Below are positions 7,555 through 15,341 of a DNA stretch of 20,065 nt, one piece after another (within the stretch, counting starts at the first letter, position 1; each line of letters starts with the position of its first letter). Under the pieces are notes generated by a model that saw nothing but the letters and a program-made list of their open reading frames with translations, made no database searches and was not told the DNA's origin. This DNA comes from Actinomycetota bacterium (GTDB lineage: Bacteria > Actinomycetota > Actinomycetes > Actinomycetales > Microbacteriaceae). The translations under genes were made by a program, and so were the position numbers. The stretch covers positions 1 through 20,065 of the forward strand of contig WLDR01000009.1 of assembly GCA_009704705.1 (NCBI GenBank). The letters run 5' to 3'.

Positions 7555-8948
7555 GCGGTCAACTCCAGCTGATGGTCCGCCACTTCGTTGACGAACCGTT
7601 CGTCGTGCGTCACAACAACAATGGCGTGGCCCGCGTCGCGCAACCGCCGAAAACTTGTCACCAGGTCGAGGCGGGTCACATCGTCTTGCCCAAAGGTGGG
7701 TTCGTCAAAGATGAGGACGCGCGGACGCATGACCACCGCATCCGCGATGGAAAGCCGGCGCTTTTCGCCTCCGGACAGAGTGAACGGGTTTTGGTCGTGT
7801 TGCGCAGCGAGGTTGAACTCTGTGAGCGTCGCGTCAACCTGAGCGCTCAACTGCGCTCGGTGAGAACGACCACGCAAACCAAGCCCAACGTCTTTTCGCA
7901 CAGTTGATCCGATGAACTGATGCTCCGGTGCCTGAAACACGCTGCCGATGTGGCGAGCGAGCTCACGCGACGACCATTTGTGGGGTGGACCATCTGGTGC
8001 GGGGGCGGCAACGCTCACTCCTCCAGCCATGGGCGGAATGAGCCCACCCAGTGTGAGGGCGAGCGCCGATTTTCCGACACCGTTGGCGCCGGTGACAGCC
8101 AAGATTTCTCCGGCAGCCACATCGATATCGAGGTCGACTTGGGCAACGCGCGCGTTGGGATACCCAACGGCGAGGTTTCGGGCCCGAAGTAGCGGCGTTG
8201 GCTTGGCTTCGTTCGGCTTGACTTCGGTCGGCTTGGGCGCCCGACTCGGCGCCCGACCCGCGCTCAGTGTGGCTGGCGCTGTCACGGTCAGCGGAGACTC
8301 GGTTATCCCCCGCTCGTCAAGAAGGAGTTCTCGCGTGACGATGTCCTGCCAGAGTTCCGGGTTGTGGTCAACCACAATCAGCGTCATGTTGGGTTCTCGC
8401 GCGACGCGCGCCACCGAATCACAGATGAGTCGCGCCCCCTTCGGGTCAAGGTTGGCCGTTGGCTCATCGAGCAACAGCAGAGTCGGGCGCAGCGCGAGCA
8501 CTCCAGCTAAGGCAAGGCGTTGACGCTCGCCACCCGAGAGCGCATCGGTGGGGTGATCGAGCGGCAAATCCAGCCCGACGGCTGCCAGTGCGTCACTGAT
8601 AAGCGCGTTCATGTCGCCGGGCGGCACACCGATGTTTTCGAGCCCGAAGGCGACATCGTCACCGATGCGCTCCATGACGGCTTGGGAATACGGGTCTTGA
8701 AGAACCAGGCCAATCTGCCCACGTGCGTCTTCAGGCATGCGACCGTTGACGAGAAGCTCTCCCGACTGCTGACCCGACTGCCCGGCAACTCCGGCTAGCG
8801 CGGCGAGAAGCGTCGACTTGCCCGCTCCGGAGCGACCCCGCAAGATCACTCGTTCGCCCGGCTTGAGCGCGAACGACAGTGGAGCCGTGGCGAACGTGCC
8901 GTCGTCGTGCATCCATCGCCAGTTTTTGACGACAACCGACGCGGTCAC
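7551..8948 (-). CDS. ykoD: ECF transporter duplicated ATPase (YkoD-like)
   Basis: Two ABC ATPase domains are fused in one 465-residue chain. Half 1 has Walker A GRSGAGKS (residues 38-45), signature LSGGERQRLALAG and Walker B LLLLDEPTANLD. Half 2 has Walker A GANGVGKS, signature LSGGEKRRLSIAD and Walker B VLIFDEPTFGQD, each followed by an H-loop (VVDHN, VVTHDE). A Pro/Lys/Thr-rich linker joins the halves. Both sites look intact. GTG 8948 starts one base after the ykoE stop. The frame is open to 9032, but that extension overlaps ykoE and lacks ABC-like sequence. The protein powers thiamine or hydroxymethylpyrimidine uptake with YkoC and YkoE. Confidence 0.93.
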   Translation of the reverse strand: MTASVVVKNWRWMHDDGTFATAPLSFALKPGERVILRGRSGAGKSTLLAALAGVAGQSGQQSGELLVNGRMPEDARGQIGLVLQDPYSQAVMERIGDDVAFGLENIGVPPGDMNALISDALAAVGLDLPLDHPTDALSGGERQRLALAGVLALRPTLLLLDEPTANLDPKGARLICDSVARVAREPNMTLIVVDHNPELWQDIVTRELLLDERGITESPLTVTAPATLSAGRAPSRAPKPTEVKPNEAKPTPLLRARNLAVGYPNARVAQVDLDIDVAAGEILAVTGANGVGKSALALTLGGLIPPMAGGVSVAAPAPDGPPHKWSSRELARHIGSVFQAPEHQFIGSTVRKDVGLGLRGRSHRAQLSAQVDATLTEFNLAAQHDQNPFTLSGGEKRRLSIADAVVMRPRVLIFDEPTFGQDDVTRLDLVTSFRRLRDAGHAIVVVTHDERFVNEVADHQLELTA

Positions 8949-8949
8949 G

Positions 8950-9564
8950 TTAGCGACGGAAAGCCCGGAGTGCGCCGGCGCGCGAAAGACCCTGCACGAT
9001 TGCCCACGACCCGAAGCCTGCGATGACGGCACCCGAGAGCATGCTGGTCAACAGGTAGATCGTTTGAAAGAGCGAATCCGCACCCGGGTAGAACACAACC
9101 AGGTCGTTGACGGCGAGTGCGATAGACGAGCCGATGCCCGCGAGCACCGCAACCCACAAACGCCACTGGCTGTAGGCGAAGATGGCGAAGATGATCTCGG
9201 CTCCGAGTCCTTGGAGCGCACCGGAAATGAGCGCGGTGAATCCCCACTGACTGCCGAGAAGCGCGCTAACCAGAGCGGCCAGGAGTTCGGTAAAGAATGC
9301 GGCGCCGGGCTTGCGAATAATCAGTGCGCCCAACACGCCCGCAATCAGCCACGGTCCGTTGAGCACGCCGACGAATCCGGGGAGCACTCCCAATACGACC
9401 GACAGCGGCGCCCACGCGAGACCCCAGGCCCAAAACACGACGCCAACGACGACGGCGAGTATTGCTGCGGTGACGATGTCAACGACGCGCCAGCGATAAC
9501 GAGGTCGGACACCCGATCGCCCCACTGACTTAGCTCCGGCAGATTTCTTTTGTTGTGCGTTCAT
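8950..9564 (-). CDS. ykoE: Thiamine/HMP ECF transporter S-component (YkoE-like)
   Basis: This 204-residue membrane protein has a basic N-terminus (QQKKSAGAKSVGRSG) and about five or six hydrophobic segments. Examples are IVTAAILAVVVGVVFWAWGL near residue 30 and IYLLTSMLSGAVIAGFGSWA near the end. The segment FWAWGLAWAPL and the following GPWLIAGVLGALIIRKPGAAF are typical of the YkoE substrate-binding subunit. The TPP riboswitch directly upstream supports thiamine or its pyrimidine precursor as substrate. ATG 9564 is preferred over an in-frame codon at 9600, because GAAGGGCG precedes it and the extension lies in the leader. Confidence 0.92.
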   Translation of the reverse strand: MNAQQKKSAGAKSVGRSGVRPRYRWRVVDIVTAAILAVVVGVVFWAWGLAWAPLSVVLGVLPGFVGVLNGPWLIAGVLGALIIRKPGAAFFTELLAALVSALLGSQWGFTALISGALQGLGAEIIFAIFAYSQWRLWVAVLAGIGSSIALAVNDLVVFYPGADSLFQTIYLLTSMLSGAVIAGFGSWAIVQGLSRAGALRAFRR

Positions 9565-9568
9565 TTGG

Positions 9569-9590
9569 CGCGCCCTTCGTGATGGGCACG
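9569..9590 (-). promoter_or_regulatory. Putative Shine-Dalgarno-sequestering hairpin before ykoE
   Basis: On the minus strand CGTGCCC (9590-9584) can pair with GGGCGCG (9575-9569) around an 8-base loop: seven pairs including one G-T. The 3' arm contains the AAGGGCG ribosome binding site of ykoE, four bases before its ATG. No T-run follows, which points to translational control. The fold is by eye and untested. Confidence 0.4.
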
Positions 9591-9603
9591 GGGTGTTCAA
9601 GAG

Positions 9604-9705
9604 GTCTACTCCCTAACGCTGGCATGACCCAGATCAGGTTCGACGGTCGAGCACCCGATGTGCTCCTCTCAGCCCGGTGATGCCGGACTCCCGTGTTCAG
9701 TCGAC
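9604..9705 (-). promoter_or_regulatory. TPP riboswitch (THI element) controlling ykoEDC
   Basis: The minus strand shows the conserved THI-box signatures in order: ACGGGAGTCCGGC, CTGAGAGG (CTGAGA at 9672-9667), CCTGATCTGGGT (9638-9627), then ATGCCAGCGT and AGGGAGT. P1 can form between GTCGACT (9705-9699) and AGTAGAC (9610-9604) with one G-A mismatch. The aptamer ends about 40 bases before ykoE. Known: thiamine pyrophosphate binding represses the downstream genes. TAATGT at 9734-9729, overlapping the dinB stop, could be the -10 box. Confidence 0.95.
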
Positions 9706-9731
9706 TCTACTCGCCCCGCGAGCTGCGCACA

Positions 9732-10976
9732 TTAGTCACTTGATTCGCCGATGCGGGCAGACAAGTCATTTCGCTTGATCAACGACGCCGGCCTGACCGC
9801 GTCATCACCGAACTTTGCCGACACGTCGTCAATGGCGTTCTCCACGTCGGTCCACGCCTCGTCTGCGTCACTCCATAAGCCGAGTGGCGCTGAGCCCGAA
9901 TCGATGAGATTGGATGCGCGAACGCTGAGCAAGCGAACGCCTAAGTCGCGCGGATTGAACTCCGAAAACAGCTCCAACGCGACGTTCAGAATTTCGCGGC
10001 CGGTCTGGGTGGGTTGCTGCAGAGTTGTGGATCGCGAGACGCTCTGAAAATTGGCGAAGGTGACACCGATCGAAATCGTGCGCGCGTCGAGGCCCGCTTC
10101 GCGCAGCGAACGCGCAACACGATCGCTTTGGCTCAACATGAGTGCGCGGATTGTGTTCATGTCGTTGACATCGGAATCGAAGGTGTGCGCTCGACTGATG
10201 CTCTTCTCTCGCGCCCGCGCTAAAACAGGTCGGTCATCGCGACCGTTGGCGAGCTCGTGTAAGTGGCGACCAACGCCGTCGCCCAATGCCGAGACCAGCG
10301 ACTGTTGTGGAGTTTCGGCGATGTCGGCCACGGTGCGAATTCCGCGGCGCTCGAGTACCTTGGCGGTTTGCGGCCCGACACCCCACAGAGCGCGAATGGG
10401 CAGCGGGTGCAGAAACTCGAGCACGCGGTCGGCCTCGATTTCGAGCATGCCGTCGGGTTTGCACGACTGCGAGGCGAGCTTGGCGATGAACTTCGTGGTG
10501 GCGATGCCCACCGAGCAGGTGAGCCCTGTTTCGTCGAGAACGCGTCGACGAATCTCGGATGCGATGAACGGACCATCGCCGATTGCGCGACGTGCACCAC
10601 TCACATCGAGAAAAGCCTCGTCGATGCTGAGCGGTTCGACCGTGGGTGTAAACGAACGAAAGATGTCCATCACCAGGCGCGAGTAGTGCTGGTACTTGGC
10701 AAAGTGCGGCTCGAGCACAATCACGTGCGGGCAGAGGCGTCGGGCCATGGTGAGCGACATTGCGCTACGGATGCCCAACGCACGAGCTTCGTACGTTGCG
10801 CTCGTGACCACCGAGCGCGCCGAATCGTGCGCAACGACCGCGGGCTTGCCGCGCGCATCCGGCCGGTCAAGAAGTTCGACGGAAGCAAAAAAGGCATCCA
10901 TGTCCACGTGCAAAATCACGGGCGACGGTGACGAACCGTTGTGCTCTTGCGGGTTCCCCGCTAACGGCGAGGTCAT
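9732..10976 (-). CDS. dinB: DNA polymerase IV (Y-family)
   Basis: This 414-residue translesion polymerase has the palm motif HVDMDAFFASVE (metal ligand D25) and SIDEAFLDV (D119, E120). The steric-gate region follows HVDMDAFF, with helix-hairpin-helix segments near LWGVGPQTAKVLERRGI, and a little-finger domain begins around residue 265. It copies damaged templates with low fidelity, normally through the sliding clamp. The likely clamp motif near the C-terminus is PLGLW (residues 364-368) and lacks the usual Gln. ATG 10976 starts 10 bases after the stop of the 58-residue membrane gene, with no clear ribosome binding site. The codons for residues 5 and 367 are TTA, rare in such genomes. Confidence 0.95.
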   Translation of the reverse strand: MTSPLAGNPQEHNGSSPSPVILHVDMDAFFASVELLDRPDARGKPAVVAHDSARSVVTSATYEARALGIRSAMSLTMARRLCPHVIVLEPHFAKYQHYSRLVMDIFRSFTPTVEPLSIDEAFLDVSGARRAIGDGPFIASEIRRRVLDETGLTCSVGIATTKFIAKLASQSCKPDGMLEIEADRVLEFLHPLPIRALWGVGPQTAKVLERRGIRTVADIAETPQQSLVSALGDGVGRHLHELANGRDDRPVLARAREKSISRAHTFDSDVNDMNTIRALMLSQSDRVARSLREAGLDARTISIGVTFANFQSVSRSTTLQQPTQTGREILNVALELFSEFNPRDLGVRLLSVRASNLIDSGSAPLGLWSDADEAWTDVENAIDDVSAKFGDDAVRPASLIKRNDLSARIGESSD

Positions 10977-10986
10977 GCCATGTCGC

Positions 10987-11163
10987 TTAGTTGCGGCGGC
11001 TCAGGATGTTGATTGGGATGACCAACGCGATCAAGTTCACGATGATGCCAGCGAAGAACACCCATGCGGCCTGCGACTCGGGCACCTGAAAAGCGAGTCC
11101 AAACAGGTAGAAGCCTCCATAGAAGAATGCACCGGCGACAAGAAAAGCGATGATGTTGAGCAT
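10987..11163 (-). CDS. Small two-helix membrane protein (58 residues)
   Basis: The frame is ATG 11163 to TAA 10987, preceded by GGGAG eight bases upstream. Two hydrophobic segments are seen, residues ~4-25 (IIAFLVAGAFFYGGFYLFGL) and ~34-54 (WVFFAGIIVNLIALVIPINI), joined by a polar turn QVPESQAA. A short SRRN tail suggests a cytoplasmic C-terminus. It lies 36 bases after the potC stop and 10 bases before dinB, on the same strand, so it is probably co-transcribed with the transporter. I do not recognise a family. It could be an accessory transporter peptide or an unrelated small membrane protein. Confidence 0.75.
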   Translation of the reverse strand: MLNIIAFLVAGAFFYGGFYLFGLAFQVPESQAAWVFFAGIIVNLIALVIPINILSRRN

Positions 11164-11199
11164 TGGGTTTCTCCCGAGGAAATCGAACTTAGCGTCAGC

Positions 11200-12000
11200 T
11201 TATCGCACGATTTTCTCGTTGCCTGCGAGGCGCTGAGCGATCCAAATCGGCACGATAGACACCGCGATCATCACGACGGCGATGACCGAGACGATGGGAG
11301 CTTGGGCCGGGCGGAACATATTGTCGAGGATGAAGATCGGCAACGTTGTCACGCCAACGCCCGCGGTGAAGGTTGTCACGATGATTTCGTCAAAGCTGAG
11401 CGCGAACGCCAGCAGGCCTCCGGCGAAAAGCGCCGAGCGCAACTGCGGGAACGTCACGAGACGGAACGTCGTCCATACGCCGGCACCCAAATCCGCGGAT
11501 GCTTCCTCGAGGTTTGTCCCCATGCGGCGAAGTCGAGCGATGACGTTGTTGAACACGGTGACAACGCAGAAGGTTGCGTGTGCGATCACGATTGTCCAGA
11601 TGGATAGCGGGACACCCATGATGGTGCGGAAGAAGTTGTTGAGAGCTATACCCGTGATGATTCCCGGCAACGCAATGGGAAGAATGACGAGCAAGCTGAT
11701 GGCGTCGCGGCCGAAGAACGCAAATCGTTGCAACGCGAAACTGATCGCCGTGCCGAGAATGAGCGCAATGACAGTTGCGATGAGCCCGACCTGAACACTG
11801 GTTGCAACTGCCTCCAGCGCGCCCTGGCTTTGAAACGCCTTGCCCCACCAATCGGTCGTGAACCCGGGCGGTGGCCACGAGAGGCTTTGGCTGGTCGAGA
11901 ACGAGTTCACCAACACCACGAGCAACGGAATGTAAACGAGCACCAAAACGAGTCCGGTTGCAAGCCCGAGCGTTGAACGGGCGAATCTACTGAGCTTCAT
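11200..12000 (-). CDS. potC: Polyamine-type ABC transporter permease (PotC-like)
   Basis: The product has 266 residues and about six membrane segments, starting with LATGLVLVLVYIPLLVVLV. The ATPase-coupling EAA loop reads EEASADLGAGVWTTFRLVTFP near residues 170-190. N-terminal SFSTSQSLSWPPPGFTTDWW is characteristic of PotC/PotI-family permeases. ATG 12000 follows the potB stop by nine bases, and AGGCGGAT serves as ribosome binding site. Together with PotB it forms the membrane channel. Substrate specificity (spermidine, putrescine or a related cation) is inferred from family only. Confidence 0.92.
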   Translation of the reverse strand: MKLSRFARSTLGLATGLVLVLVYIPLLVVLVNSFSTSQSLSWPPPGFTTDWWGKAFQSQGALEAVATSVQVGLIATVIALILGTAISFALQRFAFFGRDAISLLVILPIALPGIITGIALNNFFRTIMGVPLSIWTIVIAHATFCVVTVFNNVIARLRRMGTNLEEASADLGAGVWTTFRLVTFPQLRSALFAGGLLAFALSFDEIIVTTFTAGVGVTTLPIFILDNMFRPAQAPIVSVIAVVMIAVSIVPIWIAQRLAGNEKIVR

Positions 12001-12009
12001 CGCATCCGC

Positions 12010-12939
12010 CTACAGGTTGTCCAGCGCGCCCGTGCGCCGCACGGCGAACAGGTATCCGAAAATGATGACGATGGGAATCAGTGCGACAGCTGCGGCGAGT
12101 GGCAGGTTGTTCGCGGTTCCGACATTTGTGTAGACCAGGTTTCCGAGCATCTGGCTCGCGCCACCGACGATGTTGACCGTGATGTAGTCGCCGAGGGAGA
12201 GACAGAAACTGAAGATGGATCCGGCAATAATGGCCGGCAAAATCATGGGAAAAACAATGTGGCGGATGCTCGCCCACGACTTTGCGCCGAGGTCGCTCGA
12301 GGCTTCGATGAGTGAGTCGGGTACGCGCTCAAGTCCGGCGTAAATCGGCAAAATGACGTAGGGCAACCACAGGTACGAGAGCGTGATGATGGTTGCCGTG
12401 ATTCCGTAACCGGGACCCTCGATGCCGAACGGGTTGAGAAACCACTGCAGGATGCCCTCCCCCGACATCACTGAGCGCCACGCGTAAACCTTGACAAGGT
12501 AACTCGCCCAGAGCGGCATGAGCACGGCAATCACGAGGATGCGTTGCATGCGCGGACTCGCGATTTTCGCCATATAGAAGGCGATGGGCAAAGCGAGCGC
12601 GATATCAATGATGGTCACCGCGATGGCAACACCCAGTGTGCGCAATGTGACGGCGTGGTAGAGCTCGCCGGTCACAACAGTGACGATGTTGTTGAGTGTC
12701 CAGTCGATGCGGATCTCACCGGTGAAGCCATCTACCTGCCAGAAAGCAGTGATGAGCAAAGCGACGAGAGCAACGATGTAGACGACCACGAGCCACGTCA
12801 GTGGAGCAGCAATGAGCAGTCCGAGACGTGTGCGTGGATGTGAAGACAAGAACACAGACCCGCGACGGGCAACGGTATCCCGAATTTGGGGTACCGCTGC
12901 CGCGTCGCGTCGTGACATCACGTCACTGGCCTTGTTCAT
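12010..12939 (-). CDS. potB: Polyamine-type ABC transporter permease (PotB-like)
   Basis: The product is a 309-residue inner-membrane permease. After a ~35-residue cytoplasmic N-terminus come about six membrane segments, the first being LLIAAPLTWLVVVYIVALVALLITAF. The EAA coupling loop is EASSDLGAKSWASIRHIVFP, near residues 215-235, and MPLWASYLVKVYAWR matches the PotB/PotH family. ATG 12939 lies nine bases after the potD stop. The ribosome binding site is weak, and a second in-frame ATG eight codons in could be used instead. It pairs with PotC. Confidence 0.92.
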   Translation of the reverse strand: MNKASDVMSRRDAAAVPQIRDTVARRGSVFLSSHPRTRLGLLIAAPLTWLVVVYIVALVALLITAFWQVDGFTGEIRIDWTLNNIVTVVTGELYHAVTLRTLGVAIAVTIIDIALALPIAFYMAKIASPRMQRILVIAVLMPLWASYLVKVYAWRSVMSGEGILQWFLNPFGIEGPGYGITATIITLSYLWLPYVILPIYAGLERVPDSLIEASSDLGAKSWASIRHIVFPMILPAIIAGSIFSFCLSLGDYITVNIVGGASQMLGNLVYTNVGTANNLPLAAAVALIPIVIIFGYLFAVRRTGALDNL

Positions 12940-12948
12940 GTGTGGGTG

Positions 12949-14121
12949 TTATCCCTTGATTTCCTGCCACGCGGCAGTCCATGCCGTGTAGTCGGTGCAC
13001 GTGACATCGGTGCGACCATCGAGGCAGACTGTCGTCGGGGTCGTCCAGTACCACAGCTTGTTGGCGAACTCTTCATCACCGGCGTTGAATGCGTCACAGT
13101 CGGTGCGGAAATCACACGCAGCTGCGCTCGAAGGAGCCTCGCCGAACCAACCCGTTGCGGCAGCGTTTGCCTCGGGGCTAGCGATGTAGTCGAGCCATGC
13201 GTATGCACAGTTCACGTTCTTAGCAGCCGAAGCGACCATCCACGTGTCCGACCAACCCGTCGCACCCTCATCGGGCAGGATTGCCTTTACAGCGGTGGGC
13301 TGAGCGAGGTAGTTCACGATGACCTGCCAGGTGGTGGTTGCAACAGTGTCGCCCGAGTCAAGAGCCGAGATGGCCTTGAGGTAGTCCGACCAGTACTCGC
13401 CAACATTGACGCGCTGAACCTTGAGCAGGTCAACGGCTGCAGCGAGCTGCGTCTCGTCGAGCGAGTAAGGGTTCGTGATGCCGAGCTCTGGCTGAGTGTT
13501 CATCAGGTAGAGCGCAGCATCGGCGATGTAGATCGGCGAGTCGTAAGCCGAGATCTTGCCCTTGTAGGGCGAGTCTGCAGCGAAGACGACATCCCACGAG
13601 GTGGGAGCCGGGCTGACAACGTCGGAGTTGTAGGCCAACAGGTTGGCGCCATAACCGTGAGGAATACCGTAGCTCTGGCCGTCTACCGAGTTCCACTGCT
13701 GGTTCTTGAGGAACTCGTAGATGCCTGCGTAGTTGGGGATGAGGTCGGTGTTCACCGGAGCAACATCTCCACCTGCGATGAGACGAAGAGTTGCGTCACC
13801 CGAAGCGGCAACGACGTCGTACTCGCCAGTCTTCATGAGGCTGACCGCCTCATCTGAGGTGCCGTATGTCTTGGAGTTGACGACACAGCCAGTTGCCTCG
13901 GTGAACGGAGTCACCCAGTCAACGGTTGGGTCGTTGGTGCCATCTTCGACGTAGCCAGGCCACGCGAGGATGTTTACCTGACCCTCGTTCTCGCCAAGCT
14001 GCTCGAGCATGGCGCCCGACGAGTCACCCGAGCCTGACGCGCCACAGGCGGTCAGAGCGACGAGCGATGCGGCGGCAAGGAGTCCAAGGCCAGTGGCCTT
14101 GATACCTTTCGCTTTCATCAT
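12949..14121 (-). CDS. potD: Polyamine-type ABC transporter substrate-binding lipoprotein (PotD-like)
   Basis: The N-terminus is a lipoprotein signal ending in LVALTACG, so lipidation is expected on C26 and the protein should be held on the outer face of the membrane. The mature part has typical PotD/PotF features: VNILAWPGYVEDG, EATGCVVNSKTYGTSDEAV and YDVVAASGDAT. Six further cysteines, four of them in the last ~60 residues, suggest disulfides. ATG 14121 is preceded by AGAGG at seven bases; a second ATG follows directly. It sits 53 bases after potA. It captures the substrate and delivers it to PotBC. Polyamine is the likely cargo, but related cations are possible. Confidence 0.9.
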   Translation of the reverse strand: MMKAKGIKATGLGLLAAASLVALTACGASGSGDSSGAMLEQLGENEGQVNILAWPGYVEDGTNDPTVDWVTPFTEATGCVVNSKTYGTSDEAVSLMKTGEYDVVAASGDATLRLIAGGDVAPVNTDLIPNYAGIYEFLKNQQWNSVDGQSYGIPHGYGANLLAYNSDVVSPAPTSWDVVFAADSPYKGKISAYDSPIYIADAALYLMNTQPELGITNPYSLDETQLAAAVDLLKVQRVNVGEYWSDYLKAISALDSGDTVATTTWQVIVNYLAQPTAVKAILPDEGATGWSDTWMVASAAKNVNCAYAWLDYIASPEANAAATGWFGEAPSSAAACDFRTDCDAFNAGDEEFANKLWYWTTPTTVCLDGRTDVTCTDYTAWTAAWQEIKG

Positions 14122-14174
14122 TTTGTTGCCTCTTTCTTTTTCTTGTTGTGAAGGGATTTCGGGTTCTTGAATTT

Positions 14175-15191
14175 CTATGCGGAGAGCGTCACAACATCGG
14201 TGGCCGACCAGGTCACGACGACCTTCTGCCCACGAAGCTTGTCGGCGTTCGGATTCTCATCATTAGAAACAATGACATTCACTCGCTGGCCTGCGTCGAG
14301 ATCCACGACGACACGCGTGTTGCTTCCGACATAAATGGTTTCGACGACTGAACCACTCGCGCTGTTCGCACCTGCCTTGGCGCCGGACTTGACATCCATG
14401 CGCTCAGGACGAATCGAGAAGGCACCAGCCTTGCCGACGACGGCTCTGGCGATGTCGCCGGTGAACACGTTCGCCGTGCCGACAAAGTCTGCGACGAAGG
14501 AATTGCTCGGTGCTTCGTAGATCTCGCGAGGGGTGCCGAGTTGCACGATTCGACCCTCGGAGAACACTGCGATGCGATCGCTCAACGTCAGAGCTTCTTC
14601 TTGGTCGTGAGTGACGAAGATGAAGGTGATGCCCAGGCTGCGCTGGATTTCTTTGAGCTCAACCTGCATCTGTTCGCGCAGCTTGAGGTCGAGTGCACCG
14701 AGCGGCTCATCGAGAAGCAAGACCTTCGGCTGAACAACCGTGGCGCGAGCCAGAGCAACGCGCTGACGTTGTCCGCCCGAAAGCTGAGATGGCTTGCGGT
14801 CACCCAGACCCGCCAAGCGCACGGTCTCGAGCGCGGCATCCGCCCGCTCGTTTCGTTCTTTCTTGCCCATGCCCCGCACGCGCAATCCGTAGGCAACGTT
14901 GTCGCGCACGTTCATGTGCGGAAACAGCGCGTAGTCCTGGAAGACGGTGTTCACGTCGCGGTCGAACGGAGCCTTTGCGGTGACGTCATCGCCAAAGAGT
15001 TCAATCGTGCCGGAGGTCGGTTTTTCGAAGCCGGCAATGAGACGCAACACGGTGGTCTTGCCTGACCCAGATGGGCCAAGCATGGAAAAGAACTCACCAG
15101 GAGCTACATCAAGATTGACTCCGTCAACGGCGTGAACGGATCCGAACGACTTGGTCAACGTCGACAGTCGAATTGCGGGGGCTGTGGTCAC
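14175..15191 (-). CDS. potA: Polyamine-type ABC transporter ATP-binding protein (PotA-like)
   Basis: This 338-residue ABC ATPase has Walker A GPSGSGKT (residues 39-46), Q-loop Q85, signature LSGGQRQRVALARA from residue 137 and Walker B VLLLDEP ending at 163. The switch H-loop is in FIFVTHDQEEALTLSDRIAV. A C-terminal TOBE-type regulatory domain starts near residue 240 (FVGTANVFTGDI, then AFSIRPERM). GTG 15191 is supported by a strong AGGAGG (15205-15200). It is the first gene of potA-potD-potB-potC and hydrolyses ATP to drive uptake. Confidence 0.94.
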   Translation of the reverse strand: MTTAPAIRLSTLTKSFGSVHAVDGVNLDVAPGEFFSMLGPSGSGKTTVLRLIAGFEKPTSGTIELFGDDVTAKAPFDRDVNTVFQDYALFPHMNVRDNVAYGLRVRGMGKKERNERADAALETVRLAGLGDRKPSQLSGGQRQRVALARATVVQPKVLLLDEPLGALDLKLREQMQVELKEIQRSLGITFIFVTHDQEEALTLSDRIAVFSEGRIVQLGTPREIYEAPSNSFVADFVGTANVFTGDIARAVVGKAGAFSIRPERMDVKSGAKAGANSASGSVVETIYVGSNTRVVVDLDAGQRVNVIVSNDENPNADKLRGQKVVVTWSATDVVTLSA

Positions 15192-15219
15192 AGCTCATAC
15201 CTCCTGTGTGGTGCCTGCC

Positions 15220-15248
15220 AATACAACCACAAGTCGTACGGCGAGCAA
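15220..15248 (-). promoter_or_regulatory. Candidate promoter of the pot operon
   Basis: On the minus strand TTGCTC (15248-15243) and TGTATT (15225-15220) are separated by 17 bases. They match the -35 and -10 consensus at three and four of six positions. The start of transcription would fall about 20 bases before the potA GTG, just ahead of its ribosome binding site. Confidence 0.25.
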
Positions 15249-15316
15249 GAGGCATGATTGTTACGAAAAGGACACAAAGTGCCCTATTTGCCAACGGATT
15301 CCGTGTTATTCAGTCC

Positions 15317-15341
15317 AAAAACAGGGGTTTACACCTGTTTT
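15317..15341 (-). terminator. Terminator overlapping the gatB stop codon
   Basis: On the minus strand AAAACAGG (15341-15334) pairs with CCTGTTTT (15325-15318) around an 8-base loop, and the 3' arm ends in five Ts. The gatB stop TAA (15331-15329) lies inside the loop. The stem is only eight pairs with four A-T at its base, so strength is uncertain. Confidence 0.45.

Noticed and set aside
9704..9709. TAGAGT as -10 box for the thiamine operon
   Set aside because: It would place the transcript start after the 5' strand of riboswitch stem P1 (9705-9699), which must be transcribed. TAATGT at 9734-9729 fits better.
9710..9722. Short GC-rich hairpin as dinB terminator
   Set aside because: The stem is five pairs with a three-base loop and no T-run, and it lies in the promoter region of the thiamine operon. 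Too weak to call.
12940..13857. 305-codon plus-strand frame opposite potD
   Set aside because: It is fully antisense to a gene with clear signal peptide and family motifs, has no recognisable protein features, and is explained by codon bias. The same applies to the long plus-strand frames at 15173-15967 and 17086-17943.
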